From Amnibacterium endophyticum (lineage in GTDB: Bacteria > Actinomycetota > Actinomycetes > Actinomycetales > Microbacteriaceae): 64,000 bases of DNA. The notes under the pieces were generated by a model. It worked only from the letters and a program-made list of their open reading frames with translations. It ran no database searches and was not told the DNA's origin. Positions 7,627 to 16,585 of this stretch are shown piece after piece. The first letter of the stretch is position 1, and every line of letters begins with the position of its first letter. The stretch spans positions 174,175 through 238,174 of the forward strand of contig NZ_JBHUEA010000002.1 in NCBI RefSeq assembly GCF_042680685.1, written 5' to 3'. Both the position numbers and the translations under genes were made by a program.

Positions 7627-8892
7627 ATGAAGAAGACCCTGACGGCGGTTGCCGCCGCATCCGCCGCACTGCTGCTCGCCCTGACCGGCTGCTCCGGCGG
7701 CTCCGCAGGGGGCGCGCCCGCCGGTCCCGTGAAGCTCACCGTCTGGACCGGCTTCACCGGCGGCGACCGACCCGGCTACGACCAGATCGTGAAGGACTTC
7801 AACGCCTCGCACGAAGACATCCAGGTGTCGATGTCGGTGCAGCCGTGGGACAGCATCACCCAGAAGCTCCCGTCCGCCTGGCTCACCGGCAGCGGCCCGG
7901 ACATCGCGGCTCCGAGCTCCGATCCGAACGCGATCGCGCAGTACGTGAAGACGAACTCGGTCCTGCCCATCACCGCGACGGGCAGCGGTGCCTCCGAGGT
8001 GAACGTCGACAAGATCGCCCCGGCCCTGATCAAGGAGTACACCTACAACGGCAAGCTCTACGCGGTCCCTGCGAACTACGCCACGCTGAGCCTTTACTAC
8101 AACAAGAAGCTCTTCGCGGCCGCCGGGATCGACGGTCCGCCGAAGACGGTGGACGAGCTGCTTGCTGACGCGAAGAAGCTGACCGTCCCGGAGAAGAAGC
8201 AGTACGGCCTCGTGCTCGCCGACAACCAGACGATCCAGATGTGGCCGATCCTCCAGTGGCTGGAAGGAGGCGACATCGTCGACTCCAAGAACTGCAGCGT
8301 GCTGCAGACCCCGGCCGGGCGAGCGAGCCTCAGCCCCTGGGTCGACGCCGTCGTGAACGACAAGATCTCGCCCGTCGGGCTGACGGGCGCGGAGGCCGAC
8401 TCGCTGTTCTCCGCGGGCAAGGCCGCGATGGAGCTGAACGGCCCCTGGGCTGCGCCCGGCTACAAGTCGGCGGGGATCGATCTCGGACTCGCGCCCGTCC
8501 CGGTCGGGAAGGACGGGAAGAGCGTGACGCTCGGCTCGACCGCACCGCTCGCGATCTCGGCCAAGACGAAGTACCCGGAGCAGGCGCAAGAGTTCCTCGC
8601 CTATTGGACGAGCAAGTCCGCTCAGAAGCAGTTCTCCCTGACCACAGGCTTCCCGACGCTGCGCACGGATCTCGCCGACGATGCCGATCTGAAGGCGAAC
8701 GACATCATCTCCACCTTCACCGAGCAGGTGCCGGACGCTCGCCTGTACCTGCCGCAGGTGCCGCAGGCGACCCAGGTCGACGCGAACGGCTACGTGCCGC
8801 TGATCGGCCGGATCACGCGCGGGCAGGACATCGCGGCCGAAACCGCGGCTGCCGCGAAGACGATCAACGCGCTCACGGGCTGCTCCTCCTGA
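7627..8892 (+). CDS. ABC sugar transporter, extracellular solute-binding lipoprotein (CUT1)
   Basis: Substrate-capture lipoprotein of 421 aa. The signal peptide MKKTLTAVAAASAALLLALTGC ends in a lipobox with the acylated Cys at residue 22, so it is anchored on the outer face of the membrane. The mature part is a family 1 binding protein: KLTVWTGFTGGDRP opening, GSGPDIA near residue 95, YNGKLYAVPANYATLSLYYN for the hinge, and PEQAQEFLAYWTS at the C-lobe. AACGAGGAG lies 10 nt before the ATG. Its stop overlaps the start of the first permease (ATGA). Oligosaccharide specificity is inferred from the adjacent glycosidases. Confidence 0.93.
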   Translation: MKKTLTAVAAASAALLLALTGCSGGSAGGAPAGPVKLTVWTGFTGGDRPGYDQIVKDFNASHEDIQVSMSVQPWDSITQKLPSAWLTGSGPDIAAPSSDPNAIAQYVKTNSVLPITATGSGASEVNVDKIAPALIKEYTYNGKLYAVPANYATLSLYYNKKLFAAAGIDGPPKTVDELLADAKKLTVPEKKQYGLVLADNQTIQMWPILQWLEGGDIVDSKNCSVLQTPAGRASLSPWVDAVVNDKISPVGLTGAEADSLFSAGKAAMELNGPWAAPGYKSAGIDLGLAPVPVGKDGKSVTLGSTAPLAISAKTKYPEQAQEFLAYWTSKSAQKQFSLTTGFPTLRTDLADDADLKANDIISTFTEQVPDARLYLPQVPQATQVDANGYVPLIGRITRGQDIAAETAAAAKTINALTGCSS

Positions 8893-9842
8893 TGACGGTC
8901 GGAACCCCGATCCGGGTGGAGGGCGGCGGCACGTCGCCCTCCACCCGGGCCGTCTCCGTCGGGCCGCGACGGCGCCGCCGGATCCGCTGGACGTCGGCGT
9001 GGCTGTTCATGGCACCGAGCCTGCTGATCCTCGGCGTCTTCGTCATCTACCCGATCGTCGTGTCGTTCTGGTACAGCCTCCACGACTGGACCATCGGCTC
9101 CGACGTGCAGCCGTTCCTCGGGCTGGGCAACTACCTCGCGCTCACGAGGGATCCGCAGTTCTGGAACGCACTCGTCAACACGCTGGAGCTCACGGTCGTC
9201 TCGGTCGCCGCACTCGTCGTGCTGGGCCTGGCGCTCGCGATCGCCCTCCTTCGTGACTCCTTCATCACGAAGGCCGTCCGCTCGGCCTTCTTCTTCCCGA
9301 CGGTCGTGTCGCTCACGTCGATCGGCCTCGTATGGCGCTTCCTCCTCGACCCGCAGCTCGGCCTCGTCGCCGGCATCTCGGAGACGCTCGGCCTGCCGGC
9401 GGTCGACTGGTTGCAGTCGACCGCCCTCGCACTGCCCGCGGTGATCTTCGTCGACATCTGGAAGAACCTGGGGTTCGTCATGATCATCATGATCGGCGGC
9501 CTGAAAGGTGTGCCTGCCGAGCGGTACGAGGCGGGGCGGCTCGACGGCGCGGGCGACTGGCAGCTCGTCCGATTCATCACGCTGCCGAGCATCCGGCCGA
9601 CCCTCCTCTTCGCGACGCTCATCCTCACGATCCAGTCGCTGCAGCTCTTCGACCTCGTGTACGTGATGACCGGTGGCGGCCCCCTGTTCGCCACCGACAC
9701 CCTCGTCACCGAGGTGTTCCGGGAGGGCTTCGTCAACTACAGGACCGGCTACGCCTCCGCGATCTCCTGGGTGCTCTTCGCGCTGATCATGCTCATCTCC
9801 CTCGTCCAGCTGCGGATCTTCAGGTACGACGATGTCGATTGA
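8892..9842 (+). CDS. ABC sugar transporter permease 1 (MalF type)
   Basis: Membrane subunit of 316 aa with about six transmembrane helices. The first helix begins WLFMAPSLLILGVFVIYPI after a basic N-terminus (RRRRRIRW) that sets the inside orientation. The EAA loop that docks with the ATPase is EAGRLDGAGDWQLVRFITLP at ~residues 215-234. The ATG overlaps the stop of the binding-protein gene by one base, and the 3' end overlaps the next permease by 11 bp, so the three subunits are translationally coupled. Confidence 0.93.
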   Translation: MTVGTPIRVEGGGTSPSTRAVSVGPRRRRRIRWTSAWLFMAPSLLILGVFVIYPIVVSFWYSLHDWTIGSDVQPFLGLGNYLALTRDPQFWNALVNTLELTVVSVAALVVLGLALAIALLRDSFITKAVRSAFFFPTVVSLTSIGLVWRFLLDPQLGLVAGISETLGLPAVDWLQSTALALPAVIFVDIWKNLGFVMIIMIGGLKGVPAERYEAGRLDGAGDWQLVRFITLPSIRPTLLFATLILTIQSLQLFDLVYVMTGGGPLFATDTLVTEVFREGFVNYRTGYASAISWVLFALIMLISLVQLRIFRYDDVD

Positions 9843-10689
9843 CTCCTCCCGGCTGCAGCACCGCAGCACCGCAGCGGCTCGAGCCGGCACGACCGCCAAG
9901 TGGCTCGTCGTCGGCATCGGAGTCGTCGTCGCCGTCGTGCCGTTCCTCTGGATGCTGTCCGTCTCGTTCCGCACCGAGCAGGACCTGTTCGAGAACCCCG
10001 CGAGCCTCATCCCGCAGGCCTGGACCCTGCACGGCTACATCGGTGTGTGGGAGCAGCTGCCGTTCCTCCGGCTGCTGCTGAACACCGTGATCTTCGCGGG
10101 GGTGACGACCGTGCTCACCCTCGTGTTCGACTCGCTCTGCGCCTACGCCCTGGCGCGAATGCAATTCCGGGGCCGCAACGTCGCGTTCGTCCTCGTGCTC
10201 GCGACGCTGATGGTGCCCTTCCAGGTCACCCTGATCCCGGTCTTCATCGAGCTGTTCCACCTCGGCTGGCTGAACACGTACCAGGGGCTGATCATCCCGC
10301 GCGCGACCAGCGCGTTCGGCATCTTCCTGCTGCGGCAGTCGTTCATGTCGATCCCGGTGGAGCTCGATGAAGCGGCGCGCATCGACGGCGCAGGCCATCT
10401 CAGGATCTACCGCCAGGTGATCCTGCCGCTGTCCAAGCCTGCGCTCGCCACCGTGGCGCTGCTGAACTTCATGGCCCTGTGGAACGACCTCCTCTGGCCG
10501 CTCATCGTGACGAGCACACCGGAGATGCGGACGCTGCCAGCGGGCCTCACCCTGTTCGGCGGCGCGCACGTGACCGACCACGCCGTGCTGCTCGCAGGCG
10601 CCACCATCTCGCTCCTGCCCCTGGCGATCGCCTTCTTCTTGGCGCAGCGCTACTTCGTGGCGGGCGTCGCGACAACCGGATTGAAGTAG
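9832..10689 (+). CDS. ABC sugar transporter permease 2 (MalG type)
   Basis: Second membrane subunit, 285 aa, about six helices. It shows the MalG features: FLWMLSVSFRTEQDLFENP after TM1 and the EAA loop ELDEAARIDGAGHLRIYRQV, followed by ILPLSKPAL. It pairs with the preceding MalF-type protein. No ATP-binding subunit is encoded anywhere in the operon; CUT1 systems of Gram-positive bacteria often share one MsmX/MsmK-type ATPase encoded elsewhere, and that is the likely explanation. Confidence 0.93.
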   Translation: MSIDSSRLQHRSTAAARAGTTAKWLVVGIGVVVAVVPFLWMLSVSFRTEQDLFENPASLIPQAWTLHGYIGVWEQLPFLRLLLNTVIFAGVTTVLTLVFDSLCAYALARMQFRGRNVAFVLVLATLMVPFQVTLIPVFIELFHLGWLNTYQGLIIPRATSAFGIFLLRQSFMSIPVELDEAARIDGAGHLRIYRQVILPLSKPALATVALLNFMALWNDLLWPLIVTSTPEMRTLPAGLTLFGGAHVTDHAVLLAGATISLLPLAIAFFLAQRYFVAGVATTGLK

Positions 10690-12021
10690 ATGCCCCACTC
10701 CTTTACCGAGGGCTCGATGACCTGGCTGCTCGGCATCGAGGACACCTGCGTGTACCCGCCCGCCCGGTTCGACATGGCGCCGCTCGACGAGCACGCCCTG
10801 ACCGACCACGACCTGCGGTGGCGCGACGACCTCGCGACCGTCCGCGACCTCGGCGCGACGGCGGTGCGGTACGGCGTGAGCTGGCCGCTGGTGCACGTCG
10901 CTCCGGGCGTCTTCGACTGGTCGGTGCTCGACGAGCGCCTGCGTCACATCGCGGGCGAGCTCGGCCTGACCGTCATCGCCGACCTCGTGCACTACGGGAC
11001 ACCGACCTGGCTCGAGGGCTCGTTCGCGGACCCTCGCTACCCCGATGCGATTGCGGAATTCGCCGGCGCGTTCGCCTCCCGGTACCGCGGTCTCGTCGAG
11101 CACATCACCCCGCTGAACGAACCCGTAACCACCGCGTCCTTCTGCGGCCTCAGGGGGGTGTGGCCGCCGGCGCTGACCGGTTGGGACGGCTGGACGACAG
11201 TCGCCGTCGGCATCGTCGAGGGCGTTCGCCGGACCATCGCGGCCGCTCGAGCCGCCAACCCGGACGTCGCAATCGTGCACGTCGAAGCGTCGGCGATCTA
11301 CACCGCGACCGAGCCCGACCTCGAGGCGCACGCGGACCTGCTTCGCGCCGTGGCGGCGCTGCCGACCGAGCTGCTGCTCGGCCGCGTCGACACCGCGCAC
11401 CCGATGCACTGCTGGCTTCTCGAGAACGGTGCCGATGCGGTCGCGCTCGCCGGCTTCCAGCGGGACGTGCCGACCATCGACCTGCTCGGCGTGAACTACT
11501 ACCCCGACCTCACGCCGCGGAACCTCGTGCCCGGCACCGCGTCGGTTGAGCAGATCGCGGTGAACCGTTGGGCGGACGGCCTTCGTGACCGCCTGCTCTG
11601 GTTCGCCGAGCAGTACGGCGCTCCGATGCTCGTGACCGAGACGAGCATCGAGGGCCCGGAGTCGGTGCGCGCCGACTGGCTGGCCGACTCCGCGCGGGCC
11701 GTGCTCGACCTCCGCGACGCCGGGCTCGACGTCCGCGGCTACACCTGGTGGCCGCTGCTCGACTTCGTCGACTGGTCCTACGCCTCCGGCGGCCGCAACG
11801 TCGAGGAGTTCCTGCTCGACCCGACCCGCGAGGCCCGGTCCGCCGTGTCGGAAGTGTTCGGCGACGTCGCCGCCGGCAAGTCCGCGTTCCTGCGCCGGAT
11901 GGGCCTGCTCGCACTCGAGGAGCAGCCGGACGGCACGCTCCGCCGGGTGCCGACGGCCGCCGTCTCGGTGTTCCGGGACCTCGCCGCACAGGTCGCCGAG
12001 GTTTCCGACCGTGTCGGCTGA
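10690..12021 (+). CDS. GH1-type glycoside hydrolase
   Basis: Cytoplasmic glycosidase of 443 aa (no signal peptide) in the GH-A clan. GH1 landmarks are present in altered form: HYGTPTWL (GH1 usually HWDLPxxL), the acid/base Glu144 in PLNEPVT, GVNYYPD before the middle, the nucleophile candidate Glu317 in LVTETS (GH1 usually ITENG) and the closing YTWWPLLDFVDWSYASG. The match to GH1 is partial, so a separate subfamily is possible. It starts at the base after the permease stop; an internal ATG at 10717 has CGAGGG ahead of it and could be the real start. It probably cleaves an oligosaccharide brought in by the adjoining transporter. Confidence 0.82.
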   Translation: MPHSFTEGSMTWLLGIEDTCVYPPARFDMAPLDEHALTDHDLRWRDDLATVRDLGATAVRYGVSWPLVHVAPGVFDWSVLDERLRHIAGELGLTVIADLVHYGTPTWLEGSFADPRYPDAIAEFAGAFASRYRGLVEHITPLNEPVTTASFCGLRGVWPPALTGWDGWTTVAVGIVEGVRRTIAAARAANPDVAIVHVEASAIYTATEPDLEAHADLLRAVAALPTELLLGRVDTAHPMHCWLLENGADAVALAGFQRDVPTIDLLGVNYYPDLTPRNLVPGTASVEQIAVNRWADGLRDRLLWFAEQYGAPMLVTETSIEGPESVRADWLADSARAVLDLRDAGLDVRGYTWWPLLDFVDWSYASGGRNVEEFLLDPTREARSAVSEVFGDVAAGKSAFLRRMGLLALEEQPDGTLRRVPTAAVSVFRDLAAQVAEVSDRVG

Positions 12022-12913
12022 GTCGGCGTACGACGGCTACTTCGCCGACCCGTTCCTGCTCCGCACCCGCGAAGGCTGGGTCGCCTACGGGTCCCCCGAG
12101 CCGTTCCGAGGGGACAGCGGGTCGTTCGAGGCGCTCGTGTCGACCGACCTCCGTACATGGCAGTCAGCCGGAACCGTCTTCAGCGTCGACGCGTCGATCG
12201 GGTCGGACGTCTGGGCTCCGGAGGTCGTGGAGACGGATGGCGTGTGGTGGATGTACTACTCGGCAGGAATCGGCATCGCGGGGCACCACCTCCGTGTCGC
12301 ACGAGCGCTGTCGCCCCTCGGGCCCTTCGTCGATCAGGGGGTGAACCTGACCCCGGAGGAGACGTTCGCGATCGACGCCTCCCCCTTCCTCGACCTTGAC
12401 GGCGCCCGCTACCTGTACTTCGCCCGGGACGTGCTCGACGCAGAGAGGCCGGGAACGCACCTGGCGGTCCGGAGGATGGTGTCGATGACCGAGCTCGCTC
12501 CGGAGACGATTCCGGTACTCGAGCCGAATGCCCCCTGGCAGCGGTACGAGGCCGACCGCTCGATGTACGGGCGACACATGGACTGGTACACCCTTGAGGG
12601 CCCCGTCGTCGTCCGCCGGGACGACGCCTACGTCCTCTTCTACTCGGGCGGGTCATGGGAGGGCCCGGACTACGGCGCCTCCTATGCGACCGCGGCATCA
12701 CCACTCGGACCGTGGGAGCACGCGTCGTCCGACGTCCCGCTGGTGCTCAGCCGCTCGATCACCGGCCTAAGCGGTCCCGGTCACAACTCTGTGGTCCAAC
12801 TGTCCGCGGACTCCTGGGTGATCGGCTACCACGCTTGGAACGACGAGGGCACGCGGCGCCAGATGTACATCGACTCGCTCAAGTGGAAAGCCTCGCGGCC
12901 CTCGCTCGACTGA
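12011..12913 (+). CDS. GH43-type glycoside hydrolase
   Basis: Five-bladed beta-propeller glycosidase of 300 aa, cytoplasmic. The three GH43 acidic residues are visible: Asp13 in YFADPFLL (base), Asp122 in FAIDASPFLD (pKa modulator) and Glu196 in YTLEGPVVV (acid), with WAPEV at ~68-72 and GPGHNS at ~256-261. GH43 enzymes remove arabinose or xylose from plant oligosaccharides. Its GTG overlaps the GH1-type gene by 11 bp. Together with that enzyme and the CUT1 transporter it points to import and debranching of plant cell-wall oligosaccharides, although the exact sugar is not readable from sequence. It is the last gene of the operon. Confidence 0.85.
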   Translation: MSAESAYDGYFADPFLLRTREGWVAYGSPEPFRGDSGSFEALVSTDLRTWQSAGTVFSVDASIGSDVWAPEVVETDGVWWMYYSAGIGIAGHHLRVARALSPLGPFVDQGVNLTPEETFAIDASPFLDLDGARYLYFARDVLDAERPGTHLAVRRMVSMTELAPETIPVLEPNAPWQRYEADRSMYGRHMDWYTLEGPVVVRRDDAYVLFYSGGSWEGPDYGASYATAASPLGPWEHASSDVPLVLSRSITGLSGPGHNSVVQLSADSWVIGYHAWNDEGTRRQMYIDSLKWKASRPSLD

Positions 12914-13038
12914 TCCAGCCTCTCCCGTACAGTCCCAAACCACCTCGACGCCAAGGGCGGAACCAGCGAGCCCTCCTGTCAGAGCCATGCGGGCGCCCCG
13001 CTCGGCGCACGCGGATGCGCCGGGGCTAGCGTGCTCCG

Positions 13039-13959
13039 GTGCTGGCGTGGGGCGTGGCGGCGGCGCTCGCAGGTGCGGTGCTGCTCGCCCTCGGGGCGCA
13101 GCTGCAGGGCCGCGGCGTGCGGTCGGCCGCGGACCGCAGCCCTCGGGGCACGCCCTGGCACCGACGGCTGCGAGCGCTCCTCACCGACGTAGGCTGGCTG
13201 CGCGGCACCGGGCTGCTCGTGCTCGCGATCCTGCTGCAGCTGGTCGGTCTGCTGCTCGCGCCGCTGCCGGTCGTGCAGCCGCTCGGCGTGCTGTCGCTGG
13301 TCGTCGCCGCGCTGCTGACCCACCGGCTCGAACGCGCGAGGATCTCGGCTCGCGGCCTCGGCGGCATCATCGCGTGCGTCGCCGGGACCGGAGGGTTCGT
13401 CGTCACCGCGGCGCTCGTCACCCGCAGCAGCGCAGCTCCGACCGCGGCCGTCGTGCCCGTCCTCGTGATCCTCGGCGCGCTGCTGACCGGTCTGCTCGCC
13501 CTGGTCCTCACCCGCAGGAAGCGCCTGCCCGCGGTCGCCTGGGCGATCGCGGGCGGCGCCTGCTTCGGCTTCACGGCGACCCTCATGAAGGCGCTGCTGG
13601 ACCGCAGCAGCGTCGCGATCCAGCGCGGCGACCTCCTCGGCCCCGCCCTGCCCTTCTCCCTGCTGATCCTCGCGGCCGCGGGCGCCGCCGGCCTCGCGGG
13701 GATCTCCTTGGTGCAGCGCGCGTACGCCGGCGGATCCGCGGGCCTGGTCGTCGCCGCGCTGACCGTCGTGGACCCCCTGATGGCGATCGCCCTCGGCATC
13801 GCGCTGCTCGGGCAAGCCAGCGGCGCGCCCGGCTGGTCGTTCGCGGTGCTCGCCGCGGCCGAGGCCGTCGCGCTCGCCGGCGTCGCCCTCATGGCCCGGA
13901 ACCCGCCGCGCCCGGACGAGCGCGCGGTCGCGGCGGCGTCGACGCGCTCGGCAGGCTGA
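13039..13959 (+). CDS. DMT-like multi-pass transporter
   Basis: Membrane protein of 306 aa with about nine to ten hydrophobic helices. The pattern, including LLAPLPVVQPLGVLSLVVAA and VVDPLMAIALGIALLG, is that of the actinobacterial drug/metabolite-like permeases related to NIPA magnesium transporters. Substrate unknown. The GTG start is 6 nt downstream of TAGCGT, so the mRNA is probably leaderless. It is isolated: the sugar operon ends 125 nt upstream and the next gene is convergent. Confidence 0.75.
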   Translation: MLAWGVAAALAGAVLLALGAQLQGRGVRSAADRSPRGTPWHRRLRALLTDVGWLRGTGLLVLAILLQLVGLLLAPLPVVQPLGVLSLVVAALLTHRLERARISARGLGGIIACVAGTGGFVVTAALVTRSSAAPTAAVVPVLVILGALLTGLLALVLTRRKRLPAVAWAIAGGACFGFTATLMKALLDRSSVAIQRGDLLGPALPFSLLILAAAGAAGLAGISLVQRAYAGGSAGLVVAALTVVDPLMAIALGIALLGQASGAPGWSFAVLAAAEAVALAGVALMARNPPRPDERAVAAASTRSAG

Positions 13960-14109
13960 TCCGCGGAGACCAGCCGAGCGACCGCGTCCGGGCGGCCCGG
14001 CGCGGCAGGTCGGCGCGGAAGCGCGACCCGGGCGCCTCCGATCCCGGAGCACGGACCACCAGGTCGCCACCGTCCCTGGTCGTCCGGTCGTCGGCATCCG
14101 GGACCCGAC

Positions 14110-14325
14110 TCACGTCCGGTCGGCGGCGGTCACCTCGTCCGGCTGGAACACGGACTCGATCGACGTGCCGAACAGGGCCGCGATCCGGAACGCCAGCGGC
14201 AGGCTCGGGTCGTAACGCCCCGTCTCCAGCGCGTTCACGGTCTGCCGGGAGACGTCGAGCCGGTCCGCGAGCTGCGCCTGCGTCCACGACCGCTCCTCGC
14301 GACGCCGCCGCAGGTCGTTCCTCAC
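14110..14325 (-). CDS. Small XRE-family regulator (YozG-like)
   Basis: DNA-binding protein of 71 aa consisting of little more than one helix-turn-helix: EERSWTQAQLADRLDVSRQT then ALETGRYDPSLPLAFRIAALF, the usual pattern of short regulators paired with DUF2178-like membrane proteins. The GTG overlaps the stop of the membrane-protein gene (GTGA), so the two are co-translated. Twin CAAG-N4-CTTG boxes upstream of the operon are the likely binding sites. Confidence 0.88.
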   Translation of the reverse strand: MRNDLRRRREERSWTQAQLADRLDVSRQTVNALETGRYDPSLPLAFRIAALFGTSIESVFQPDEVTAADRT

Positions 14326-14738
14326 CGGCCGCTGCCGACCGCGGCGCCGACCGCCCAGGTCAGCATGCCCGCGCCGTAGATCCAGAACCCGGAGCCCTCC
14401 AGCGCCAGCCCGGCGGACTGCAGGATGCCGAGCGCGAGCGCGGCGAGCATCGCGACCGCGAAGCCCGTCGCCAGCGCGGTCAGCGTCCGCTCGCGCTGGT
14501 AGCCGTCGAGCCGTCGCACGTGCCGGACGACCGCGACGGCGACCCACACCATCGGCACGACGGGGAGCAGCGCCCAGACGAACCGCGCCGGGCTGTCGCC
14601 GTCGAACCCGCCCCAAGCGAGCGCGGCGACGAGGACGAGCACGTACGCGACCATGCCCGGCACGAACTCGACCAGGTAGGCGCGGCGCCTTCGCCGGTCC
14701 CCGGTGCTCGGCGCGGTGGAGTCAAGGTGGCTTGTCAT
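14322..14738 (-). CDS. Membrane protein partner of the small XRE regulator
   Basis: Four-helix membrane protein of 138 aa (AYVLVLVAALAWGGF; VPMVWVAVAVV; GFAVAMLAALALGIL; GFWIYGAGMLTWAVG). I recognise the arrangement rather than the fold: small XRE regulators in Gram-positive bacteria often sit behind such a protein, whose role is unknown. The ATG lies directly 6 nt after a CAGGCT hexamer that has TTGACA 17 bp further up, so the transcript probably begins at or next to the ATG. No Shine-Dalgarno is seen. Confidence 0.72.
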   Translation of the reverse strand: MTSHLDSTAPSTGDRRRRRAYLVEFVPGMVAYVLVLVAALAWGGFDGDSPARFVWALLPVVPMVWVAVAVVRHVRRLDGYQRERTLTALATGFAVAMLAALALGILQSAGLALEGSGFWIYGAGMLTWAVGAAVGSGR

Positions 14739-14784
14739 GCCGCCAGCCTGGTGGAACGAGCCCTCCGTGTCAAGCAGGCTTGTC
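14721..14784 (-). promoter_or_regulatory. Promoter with two CAAG-N4-CTTG boxes
   Basis: GTCAAGGTGGCTTGTC (14721-14736) and GTCAAGCAGGCTTGTC (14769-14784) share 14 of 16 bases and each has a palindromic core CAAG-N4-CTTG, 48 bp apart. On the minus strand the upstream box includes the -35 TTGACA (14768-14773), and the other covers the start codon of the membrane protein. Occupancy of both would block the promoter, which fits autorepression by the small XRE protein. Confidence 0.6.
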
Positions 14785-14910
14785 TCATCTCCCGGCGGCG
14801 CGGACAGCCGGATCACCACCCGGGCACCACCCCTGGGCGGTGTCCGTCTCCCCGGCGCTCGAGGACGCTGGGAGCAGGTCGTCGGACGGCGGCCGGTCAG
14901 GAGGATCCCG

Positions 14911-15402
14911 ATGTCCCTGCAGCCCTTCGCGATCGCCGCGCTCGCCCTGCTGGTGGTCGCGCTGCTGGTCTGGCGCCAGCTGCGCTGGACCCGCTTCGAC
15001 GCGAACCGCGTGCTGCGGCTGCCGATCGTGCTCGGCGCGCTCGGGCTGCTCGAGATCGCGACCGCCACGACCGCGGTCCGGCTGCAGGCCGTCGACGTCG
15101 CGGTGCTGGTGGCGGAGGTCGCGGTCGCGATCGGCGTCGGAGCGGCGATGGGCGCCCGCACGGTCTTCCGCCCCTCGCCGACGCGCTTCGACCTCTGGGA
15201 GTCGCGGACCGGCAAGGCCGGCGCGGCGCTGTGGCTCGTCCTGATCGCGATGCGGGTCGGCGTCTCGGTCGCGGGCCCCTCGCTCGGCGTGCACGTCATG
15301 GCCTCGGCGGGCGTGCCGCTGCTGATCCTCGCGTGCGCCCGCGGCACGGCGGCGCTCGTCGCCCGCTCCCGCGCTCCCCAGGCGCTGCCCGTGTCGGCAT
15401 GA
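14911..15402 (+). CDS. Uncharacterised membrane protein upstream of two-component system
   Basis: Membrane protein of 163 aa with about four to five helices, opening MSLQPFAIAALALLVVALLV and including RFDANRVLRLPIVLGALGLLE. I do not recognise a family with certainty; it resembles CcdC/DUF1453-like small membrane proteins. The ATG has CAGGAGG 6 nt upstream. It ends 7 nt before the sensor-kinase start, so it may be part of the same signalling operon or respond to it. Confidence 0.65.
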   Translation: MSLQPFAIAALALLVVALLVWRQLRWTRFDANRVLRLPIVLGALGLLEIATATTAVRLQAVDVAVLVAEVAVAIGVGAAMGARTVFRPSPTRFDLWESRTGKAGAALWLVLIAMRVGVSVAGPSLGVHVMASAGVPLLILACARGTAALVARSRAPQALPVSA

Positions 15403-15409
15403 TCGTCGC

Positions 15410-16585
15410 GTGAGCGAGCACCCGAGCACGGCGCGGCCCTCCACGGCCGTGCCGTTCGGCGCGCCCGACCCGACGGCGTCGCGCACCTGGATCGTGCTCG
15501 TCATCGTCGCGGCGCTCGGCCTGACCACGCTGCAGTCGCGCGCCGTCACCGAGCACCCGCCGGTGCTCGTGCTGACGGTCGGTGCGCTGCTGCTCTGGCT
15601 GGCCTGGACACCGCTGCGCCCGGGCCGGCTCCGGACCGCGCTGATCGTCGCGGGAGCGCTCGCCTCCGCGGTCGCGGCCGGCCTCGGCGTGCCGCAGATG
15701 ATCGCGGGGCTGATCGCCGGGTCCGTGCTGCTGCTCGGCGATCCGCGGCAGCGGCTCGCGCCGGTCGTCGCGCTGACCGGCGGCGGCACCGCGGTGCTGC
15801 TGCTCGTCGGCGCGGGCGCGCGGATCACGGCGACGGCGCTCGTGATCGACCTCGGCGTGCTGGCGTTCGGCGTGCTGATCGGCGTGAGCCGGCGCTACCG
15901 CGTGCGGGCCGCGCTGCAGCAGGAGGCGCTGCGGGACGCGGCCCGCGCGGCGGAGCAGGACGCGGCGCGGAACCGCCTGCTGGAGGACCGGGCGGCGGTC
16001 GCCCGGGACGTGCACGACGTGCTCGCGCACAGCCTGGGCGGCCTGGTGGTGCAGCTCGACGCGATCGAGGCGCTGCTCGAGCGCGGCCACGTCGACGAGG
16101 CGGCCGTGCGGGCCGCCGCCGCACGGACGCTCGCCGCGGAGGGGCTGACCGAGGCGCGGCGGGCGGTCGCGGCGCTGCGCGACCCCGACCGGGAGGTCGC
16201 GCCCGCGGTGCCCGACGAGGCGCTCGAGGACCTGCTCGCCGCGCACCGGTCGCTCGGCGGCGAGCTCGCCGTGACCGGTGAGCCGGCGCTGACCGGCGTC
16301 GACCAGCCGCACCGGCAGGCCCTCGTGCGCGCACTGCAGGAGGCGCTGACGAACGCGCGCCGGCACGCGTCCTCAGCGCCTGTGCGGGTGTCGGTGGAGC
16401 GGGATCCGCAGGCGCTCGTCCTCCGGGTCGAGAACGCGGTGGGGGCGTCGACCCGCTCCCCCGGCGGCGGCCACGGCCTCGCCGGGATGGCGGAGCGCTT
16501 CCGCTCCCTCGGCGACGGCTCCGTCGTGACCGCGGGCCGGCGCGGCGACGCGTTCGTCGTCGAGGCCCGCGCGGTGCTCGCGTGA
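15410..16585 (+). CDS. Two-component sensor histidine kinase (NarL/DesK type)
   Basis: Membrane sensor kinase of 391 aa. Residues ~27-160 hold four to five hydrophobic segments with little extracellular sequence, so it probably senses within or at the membrane. The HisKA_3 box is ARDVHDVLAHSLGGLVVQLD with the phospho-acceptor His202; the ATPase N-box is ALTNARRHA and the G-box HGLAGMAERF. GTG start, 6 nt after CATGAT, suggesting a leaderless message. The 3' end overlaps the response regulator by 4 bp. Confidence 0.92.
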   Translation: MSEHPSTARPSTAVPFGAPDPTASRTWIVLVIVAALGLTTLQSRAVTEHPPVLVLTVGALLLWLAWTPLRPGRLRTALIVAGALASAVAAGLGVPQMIAGLIAGSVLLLGDPRQRLAPVVALTGGGTAVLLLVGAGARITATALVIDLGVLAFGVLIGVSRRYRVRAALQQEALRDAARAAEQDAARNRLLEDRAAVARDVHDVLAHSLGGLVVQLDAIEALLERGHVDEAAVRAAAARTLAAEGLTEARRAVAALRDPDREVAPAVPDEALEDLLAAHRSLGGELAVTGEPALTGVDQPHRQALVRALQEALTNARRHASSAPVRVSVERDPQALVLRVENAVGASTRSPGGGHGLAGMAERFRSLGDGSVVTAGRRGDAFVVEARAVLA

